This document shows, in pieces, positions 12,819 to 16,922 of a stretch of DNA of 16,922 bases; position 1 is the stretch's first letter, and each line of letters opens with the position of its first letter. The notes below the pieces were generated by a model that did not search any database, was not told where the DNA came from, and worked only from the letters and a program-made list of their open reading frames with translations. The stretch lies in the NCBI GenBank assembly GCA_905204915.1, contig CAJLBR010000026.1, positions 1 to 16,922 on the forward strand, in the 5' to 3' direction. The stretch comes from an uncultured Clostridium sp. (GTDB lineage: Bacteria; Bacillota; Clostridia; TANB77; CAG-465). Position numbers and translations under genes: made by a program.

Positions 12819-13452
12819 TTAACTTAGAAAATTCATAACTAAATCAATTATAACTTCTTTTTCCTCTGGATTAGACTCCGCAATAAGCAATGTTAAAGCC
12901 GTCAAAGTATTATTATCAATGACTTGTCCACCATTCTTATATAAAATATTATAATAATTTAAAAAATATATAAACAGTGTGGCTGCTATTCTTTTATTTC
13001 CCTCTATAAAAACATGATTTTTAACAATCATATATAAGAAATTAGAAGCTTTTTTCTCTATACTTTTATAAACATCATTATCATCAAATGTCTGATAAAT
13101 ATTTCCTATTATTGCTTCTAATCCATTATTTCTTACTATAGCAAAGATGTCACTTTCTTCATTGAGTCTTAATTTATTAATTATTTCTAAACACTCTTGA
13201 TATTTAATTTTTTATTACTATTACTGCCTTTAGTTTTATATAATTTTCTATTATCATAATCATCTAAAAGATCGAGTGCATTAGAATAATTCCCTATTAC
13301 TTTTAAAATTTCTTGAGCATCATTATTTTCTAATTTTTTGTCTATTCTTATAGCAATATCTATTAATTTAACTTTTTTTCTAAATATTCCAATATTTTTT
13401 GATTTATTGCATATCCTTTAATCATATAGTCTTTTAATTTTGATTTGCCCAT
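12819..13452 (-). pseudogene. Decayed RhuM-like gene with Fic/Doc-type C-terminus
   Basis: Read on the minus strand, three frames give consecutive pieces of one RhuM-type protein. Piece 1 (from 13452): MGKSKLKDYMIKGYAINQK, ending at a stop. Piece 2: IDIAIRIDKKLENNDAQEIL with NALDLLDDYDNRKLYK. Piece 3 (13211 to 12819): KIKYQECLEIINKLR, NGLEAIIGNIYQTFDDNDVY, then NHVFIEGNKRIAATLF, a Fic/Doc-like H-x-F-x-x-G-N-K-R motif. Frames change at T-runs 13373-13379 and 13208-13213. The DNA-binding-like N-terminal half of RhuM is absent. RhuM proteins are linked to mobile and virulence loci; this copy is not functional. Confidence 0.82.
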
Positions 13453-13469
13453 TTTTTAAACTTTTCTCT

Positions 13470-13489
13470 TTAACCTAACTCCAAGTCAA
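13470..13489 (-). promoter_or_regulatory. MerR-type promoter remnant
   Basis: On the minus strand TTGACTTGGAGTTAGGTTAA resembles the -35 plus operator of MerR-family promoters (CTTGGAGTTAACTCCAAG type). No good -10 is found at the 19-20-base spacing typical of such promoters, and what follows is the truncated RhuM fragment. It may be the cut end of a promoter that once served another gene. Confidence 0.4.
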
Positions 13490-13552
13490 TAGTAATTACG
13501 CAAAATGAAATTATATTTTTAAATATTTCAAATTTAGTAATTTACTTCTGCA

Positions 13553-14137
13553 CTATTTTTTAAAAACCTTTTCTAAATAACATTTACCACATAAAGGAAC
13601 ATATTTTACCTCTTTATTATTATCGTCTATTACAAGTTCTTCACCATCTTTGATAAATTTATTATTTACCATTCTTGCATTAAATCTTGCCTTAGTTCCA
13701 CATGAGCAAATTGTCTCTAATTCTTTAAATTTATCAGATAATTCAAACAATCTTTTAGATCCTTCAAAAAATTCAGATTTAAAATTAGTCTTAAGTCCAA
13801 AGCATATGACCGGAATATTAAATTCCTTTGCAATAATCCACAGCTGTTCTACTTGTTTAGCACTTAAAAATTGTGCTTCATCTACTAAAACTGCATTCTT
13901 AGTTTTTATCATATCTAAATATTCATCGCTAAGAAGACTTGCATCATAATCAAGTTTTATTTGTACTTTCCTTTTTGGACCTATTCTTGATACTAAATAA
14001 TCTCCACCCTTAGTATCAATAACTGATTTTATTAAAACAACACTTTTATTATTTTCTTCATAATTATAGGCCATTTGCAAAACTGCCATACTTTTTCCAG
14101 CATTCATAGGACCATATCTAAATTCTAAGTTTGCCAT
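13553..14137 (-). CDS. tdk: Thymidine kinase (type II)
   Basis: A 194-residue protein of normal length. The P-loop GPMNAGKS is at residues 9-16, the DEAQF motif with catalytic Glu87 at 86-90, and a zinc site is formed by C144/C146 and C183/C186. It phosphorylates thymidine to dTMP for nucleotide salvage in the cytoplasm. The ATG at 14137 has SD GGGAG five bases upstream; an in-frame GTG at 14149 lies within that SD region. A weak promoter (TTTACA, GATAAT at 14164-14169) may lie upstream. The terminator of the spo0E-like copy 2 separates it from that gene. Confidence 0.97.
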   Translation of the reverse strand: MANLEFRYGPMNAGKSMAVLQMAYNYEENNKSVVLIKSVIDTKGGDYLVSRIGPKRKVQIKLDYDASLLSDEYLDMIKTKNAVLVDEAQFLSAKQVEQLWIIAKEFNIPVICFGLKTNFKSEFFEGSKRLFELSDKFKELETICSCGTKARFNARMVNNKFIKDGEELVIDDNNKEVKYVPLCGKCYLEKVFKK

Positions 14138-14191
14138 AAAAACTCCCACCTCTTCTTTTAAATATTATCACTATTGTTAAAATTTGTAAAT

Positions 14192-14225
14192 GGAAAAAAT
14201 AACAAGTTAGCGTTTTGGCTAACCT
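14192..14225 (-). terminator. Terminator of spo0E-like copy 2
   Basis: On the minus strand AGGTTAGC pairs with GCTAACTT (14218-14225 with 14204-14211; one G-T pair), 6-base loop, then GTTATTTTTT. The stem contains the gene's stop codon. Confidence 0.75.
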
Positions 14226-14377
14226 GCATTTTTTTGATATATTATTATATTATTCTCTTTTGTATCTTTTGAAATTAATTTATCTAATCTTTGGGAAAGC
14301 TTGACTGTAGTTTTATGATTTAAACCATTTTCATCTATGCTTTTGTAAAGTAGAATTTTCAATTCATTAATCGTCAT
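14219..14377 (-). CDS. Spo0E-family protein (copy 2), variant motif
   Basis: A 52-residue protein with the Spo0E helix-turn-helix pattern: MTINELKILLYKSIDENGL, then TTVKLSQRLDKLISKD, and a C-terminal extension ENNIIIYQKNAG absent from copy 1. The signature SQELD is SQRLD here: the acidic Glu is Arg, though the Asp stays. Activity as a phosphatase is therefore uncertain. It has its own SD (GGGAGTG), promoter with paired Spo0A-type boxes, and terminator. It shares MTINEL/MEINEL and the first helix with copy 1, so the two are paralogues. Confidence 0.8.
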   Translation of the reverse strand: MTINELKILLYKSIDENGLNHKTTVKLSQRLDKLISKDTKENNIIIYQKNAG

Positions 14378-14398
14378 TTTTTATCACTCCCATACTTT

Positions 14399-14427
14399 AT
14401 TATACATTTTTTTATTCTAGTTTACAC
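14399..14427 (-). promoter_or_regulatory. Promoter of spo0E-like copy 2
   Basis: Minus strand: -10 TATAAT (14399-14404) with a poor -35 (GTGTAA, 14422-14427) 17 bases upstream. A perfect -10 with a weak -35 next to regulator boxes suggests dependence on an activator. Confidence 0.6.
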
Positions 14428-14428
14428 G

Positions 14429-14448
14429 CTTTCGACAAAACAAGACGA
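14429..14448 (-). promoter_or_regulatory. Paired Spo0A-type boxes upstream of spo0E-like copy 2
   Basis: Minus strand: TTTTGTCGAAAG (rc of 14429-14440) is a full match to the 0A box. A weaker copy, TCGTCTTG (rc of 14441-14448), lies 10 bp further upstream, exactly as at copy 1. The pair abuts the weak -35. Confidence 0.75.
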
Positions 14449-14465
14449 TTCTTTACAATTTAATT

Positions 14466-14489
14466 GAAAAAAAGAGCTAAAAAAGCTCT
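14466..14489 (-). terminator. Terminator of the ABC-F gene
   Basis: Minus strand: AGAGCT (rc of 14484-14489), 5-base loop, AGCTCT (rc of 14473-14478), then a T-run. It overlaps the last codons of the ABC-F gene and ends about 20 bases before the Spo0A-type boxes. Confidence 0.82.
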
Positions 14490-16083
14490 ATTTTTTCATA
14501 TTTTCTTTCATATCTAAATATTCATCATAAGTCATTCTCTTATCAATAACTCCATTGTCTGTTATTTCTATAATTCTATTTGCAACTGTTTGTATAAATT
14601 GATGGTCATGTGATGTAAATATAAGTTCTGCATTTGTTTTTATTAATCCATTATTTAAAGCAGTTATACTTTCAAGATCTAAATGGTTTGTTGGTTCATC
14701 CAAAAATATTAAATTTGGTGCCTCTAACATACATTTTGAAAGCATGCATCTTGCTTTTTCTCCACCAGATAATACATTAACTTCTTTTAAAGCTTCATCT
14801 CCAGAAAATAGCATTCTTCCAAGGAAACTACGTAATACAGTTTCATCTTCAATTCCAACTTGATCTCCAAGCCATTTAGTAATTGAATCATTTGAAGTAA
14901 AATATTCAGAGTTATCATTTGGAATGTAACCTTTTTTAATTGTACTTCCGAAAGTAATTTTTCCTTTATCCTTTTGTAATTCCCCCATAAGAATTTTAAA
15001 TAATGTTGTCTTTGCTATTCCGTTTGGTCCAACTAAAGCAATTTTATCTCCTTTTAAAACTTTAAAAGAAACATTTTTTAATACTTGAACTCCATCTATT
15101 TCTTTGCTAATATTATCAATTTCTAAAACTTCTTTTCCAGATTCTCTTTCAGGTTTAAAGTCAATAAATGGATATCTTCTTGTTGAAGGTACAATTTCAT
15201 CTAACTGAATCTTTTCAAGTGTTTTCTTTCTTGATGTTGCTTGCTTTGATTTAGAAGCATTGGCACTAAATCTACGAATAAATTCTTCTAATTCTTTTAT
15301 TTTATCTTCTTTTTTCTTATTAGCTTCTTTCATCTGTTTTAGAGCTAACTGACTTGATTCATACCAGAAGTCATAGTTACCAACATATAATTTTATTTTT
15401 GAATAATCTATATCAACAATGTGTGTACATACTTTATTTAAAAAGTGTCTATCATGTGAAACAACTATAACTGTATTTTCAAAATCTATTAAAAAGTCTT
15501 CTAACCATTTTATTGCAGCAATATCCAAATGATTTGTTGGTTCATCAAGTAATAGTACATCTGGATTTCCAAATAGAGCTTGTGCTAAAAGTACTTTTAC
15601 TTTTTGGCTTCCTGTAAGTTCTCTTACTAATTTATCATGAAATTCCACATCAATTCCAAGACCAGTTAAAAGTTGAGCTGCATCAGTTTCAGCCATCCAA
15701 CCATTAAGTTCTGCAAATTCTGCTTCAAGCTCTCCTGCTTTTATTCCATCTTCATCAGAAAAATCTGGTTTTGCATATAGTGCATCCTTTTCTTTCATTA
15801 TTTGATATAGTCTTTCATTTCCTCTGATAACAGTATCAATTACTTTAACATCATCATACATATAATGATCTTGCTTTAATATTCCAAGTCTTTCTTTACC
15901 AGAAGTATATACTTCTCCCTGACTTGGTTCTATTTCGCCAGAAAGAATCTTTAAAAATGTAGATTTTCCAGCTCCATTTGCACCAATAATACCATAACAG
16001 TTTCCGTCTGTAAATTTAATATTTACATCTTCAAATAAAGTTCTTTTTCCAAATCGAAGTGTTACACCACTTGTTCCAATCAT
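14488..16083 (-). CDS. ABC-F family ATPase (YkpA/YbiT type)
   Basis: A 531-residue protein with two ABC ATPase domains and no membrane segments. Domain 1: Walker A GANGAGKS (34-41), signature LTGSQ (156-160), Walker B LLLDEPTNHLD (177-187). A charged helical linker (about 245-295) has QMKEANKKKEDKIKELEEF. Domain 2: GPNGIAKT (352-359), LSGGE (438-442), DEPTNHLD (462-469). ABC-F proteins bind the ribosomal E site and affect translation; some give antibiotic resistance, but the LTGSQ and GxxxIAKT variants match the housekeeping YkpA/YbiT branch rather than resistance types. The ATG at 16083 with SD AAAGGAG is chosen over a TTG at 16104. Confidence 0.93.
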   Translation of the reverse strand: MIGTSGVTLRFGKRTLFEDVNIKFTDGNCYGIIGANGAGKSTFLKILSGEIEPSQGEVYTSGKERLGILKQDHYMYDDVKVIDTVIRGNERLYQIMKEKDALYAKPDFSDEDGIKAGELEAEFAELNGWMAETDAAQLLTGLGIDVEFHDKLVRELTGSQKVKVLLAQALFGNPDVLLLDEPTNHLDIAAIKWLEDFLIDFENTVIVVSHDRHFLNKVCTHIVDIDYSKIKLYVGNYDFWYESSQLALKQMKEANKKKEDKIKELEEFIRRFSANASKSKQATSRKKTLEKIQLDEIVPSTRRYPFIDFKPERESGKEVLEIDNISKEIDGVQVLKNVSFKVLKGDKIALVGPNGIAKTTLFKILMGELQKDKGKITFGSTIKKGYIPNDNSEYFTSNDSITKWLGDQVGIEDETVLRSFLGRMLFSGDEALKEVNVLSGGEKARCMLSKCMLEAPNLIFLDEPTNHLDLESITALNNGLIKTNAELIFTSHDHQFIQTVANRIIEITDNGVIDKRMTYDEYLDMKENMKK

Positions 16084-16117
16084 ATTTTTTCTCCTTTTTT
16101 TCAATTAATCTTTAGAT

Positions 16118-16146
16118 ATTTTACTATAAAAGACCTGAAAATGCAA
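16118..16146 (-). promoter_or_regulatory. Promoter of the ABC-F gene
   Basis: Minus strand: -35 TTGCAT (16141-16146), 17-base spacer, -10 TAAAAT (16118-16123), 34 bases upstream of the ATG. Confidence 0.65.
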
Positions 16147-16228
16147 GAAAATAAAGATTTTTTTAAAAAGTATTGATATTATTTTAAAGAATATCGTTTT
16201 TTATTTTTATGTAAAATATAATTACATA

Positions 16229-16257
16229 TTGACTTATATCTTCCAATATAGTAAAAT
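16229..16257 (+). promoter_or_regulatory. mscL promoter
   Basis: -35 TTGACT (16229-16234), 17-base spacer, -10 TAAAAT (16252-16257), only 16 bases before the preferred start codon. The very short leader explains the weak SD (GGTGA). Confidence 0.75.
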
Positions 16258-16273
16258 ATTAATGGTGATAATT

Positions 16274-16888
16274 ATGAGTAAAAAAGATGAAGTAGCACAA
16301 AAAATAGCCAAAAAACAAAAAGAAGGAAAAGAAAAAGCTAAAAATGCAGTAGAGGAATACAAAAAATTTGCAATTAAAGGAAATGCAATGGACTTAGCAG
16401 TAGGTGTTGTTATTGGTAGCGCTTTTACTAATATTGTAAATTCAATAGTAAATACAGCCATAACTCCTTTAATAGGTTTACTAACTAACAGAGTAGATCT
16501 TTCAACTCTTTTTATTTCCTTATCAGGAGAAACTTATGCAACACTAGCAGAGGCAAAACAAGCAGGAGCTCTTACATTTAATTATGGAGAACTTTTAAAT
16601 GCAATATTAAATTTCTTTATAGTATCTTTAGTATTATTTGTAATTATTAGAATAATAAATCATTCTAAAATAAAAGAAGAAAAAGAAAAGGCTAAAATTA
16701 AAACTACCAAGGAATGCCCTTATTGTTTAAGTACTGTTCCTATAAAAGCTACAAAATGTGCTTTTTGTACTAGTGATCTTAATAATGTAAATGAAACTAA
16801 ATCAAAAGAAAACGCAGAAGATAGTGCCAAAAGTAATGAAAAATCAAATGAAAAAAAGAAAACTCAAAAGAAAAGTAAAAATAAATAA
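16274..16888 (+). CDS. mscL: Large-conductance mechanosensitive channel with C-terminal zinc ribbon
   Basis: A 204-residue protein, longer than the roughly 136 residues of E. coli MscL. After a charged N-terminal extension of about 28 residues comes the channel core: FAIKGNAMDLAVGVVIGSAF (32-51, the gate helix TM1), NTAITPLIGLL, and TM2 at about 108-128. A zinc ribbon follows, C148/C151 and C162/C165 (CPYC...CAFC), then a Lys/Ser/Glu-rich tail. The channel opens under membrane tension and releases solutes on osmotic downshock. The ATG at 16274 fits best; an in-frame ATG at 16262 is possible. The zinc ribbon is seen in other clostridial MscL proteins, as I recall. Confidence 0.93.
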   Translation: MSKKDEVAQKIAKKQKEGKEKAKNAVEEYKKFAIKGNAMDLAVGVVIGSAFTNIVNSIVNTAITPLIGLLTNRVDLSTLFISLSGETYATLAEAKQAGALTFNYGELLNAILNFFIVSLVLFVIIRIINHSKIKEEKEKAKIKTTKECPYCLSTVPIKATKCAFCTSDLNNVNETKSKENAEDSAKSNEKSNEKKKTQKKSKNK

Positions 16889-16922
16889 TTAAAAGGCACT
16901 AAAAATATAGTAAATATATAAA

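Noticed and set aside
14488..16083. Antibiotic-resistance ABC-F protein
   Set aside because: The LTGSQ signature and GPNGIAKT P-loop match the housekeeping YkpA/YbiT branch; no resistance context is present.

Overview
The window is very AT-rich, has compact operons with strong Shine-Dalgarno (SD) sites, and carries clear TTGACA/TATAAT-type promoters. The gene set (Asp23/AmaP, glmS with a glmS ribozyme, two Spo0E-family proteins behind Spo0A-type boxes, a YtaF/MntP-like protein, a dockerin-bearing cell-wall hydrolase, type II thymidine kinase) points to a low-GC, probably spore-forming Firmicute, most likely a Clostridia member from an anaerobic or gut setting. The species cannot be named from sequence alone.

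Layout. Positions 1-1789 (minus): Asp23 -> AmaP-like -> DUF2273-like -> nusB -> xseA (first 12 codons only), one operon behind a promoter at 1832-1860. Positions 1907-2776 (minus): YcxB-like membrane protein -> HIT hydrolase. Positions 2887-4246 (plus): YtaF/MntP-like membrane protein, then a TtcA-like tRNA thiolase with its own promoter. A two-way terminator at 4309-4343 separates these from a minus-strand envelope operon (8147-4355): a secreted glucosaminidase with SH3, Ig-like and dockerin modules, followed by a membrane protein with Ig-like and cadherin-like beta-sandwiches and a 200-residue acidic cytoplasmic tail. Divergent from this operon is glmS (8574-10391), behind a near-consensus promoter and a recognisable glmS ribozyme/riboswitch.

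Positions 10397-11767 hold the glmS terminator, tRNA-Arg(UCU), a 43-residue Spo0E-like gene that shares a terminator with the tRNA, and a Thg1-like 3'-5' polymerase gene whose transcript should begin with a structured leader. Positions 11769-13452 are accessory: a DUF4870-like protein with a 13-bp inverted repeat around its SD, a flavodoxin gene broken by one base, and a decayed RhuM/Fic-type gene with two frameshifts and no N-terminal half. Positions 13553-16083 (minus) carry the ABC-F ATPase, a second Spo0E-like gene (52 residues) and thymidine kinase. The window closes with mscL (plus), which has a C-terminal zinc ribbon.

Most unusual points: (1) two dispersed spo0E-like genes share the same upstream layout of paired Spo0A-type boxes 10 bp apart, which suggests a negative feedback loop on the sporulation phosphorelay; (2) a bacterial Thg1-like gene sits behind what looks like an undescribed structured 5' leader; (3) a dockerin-bearing wall hydrolase is co-transcribed with a transmembrane beta-sandwich protein; (4) a perfect 13-bp inverted repeat spans the -10/SD/start-codon region of the DUF4870-like gene.
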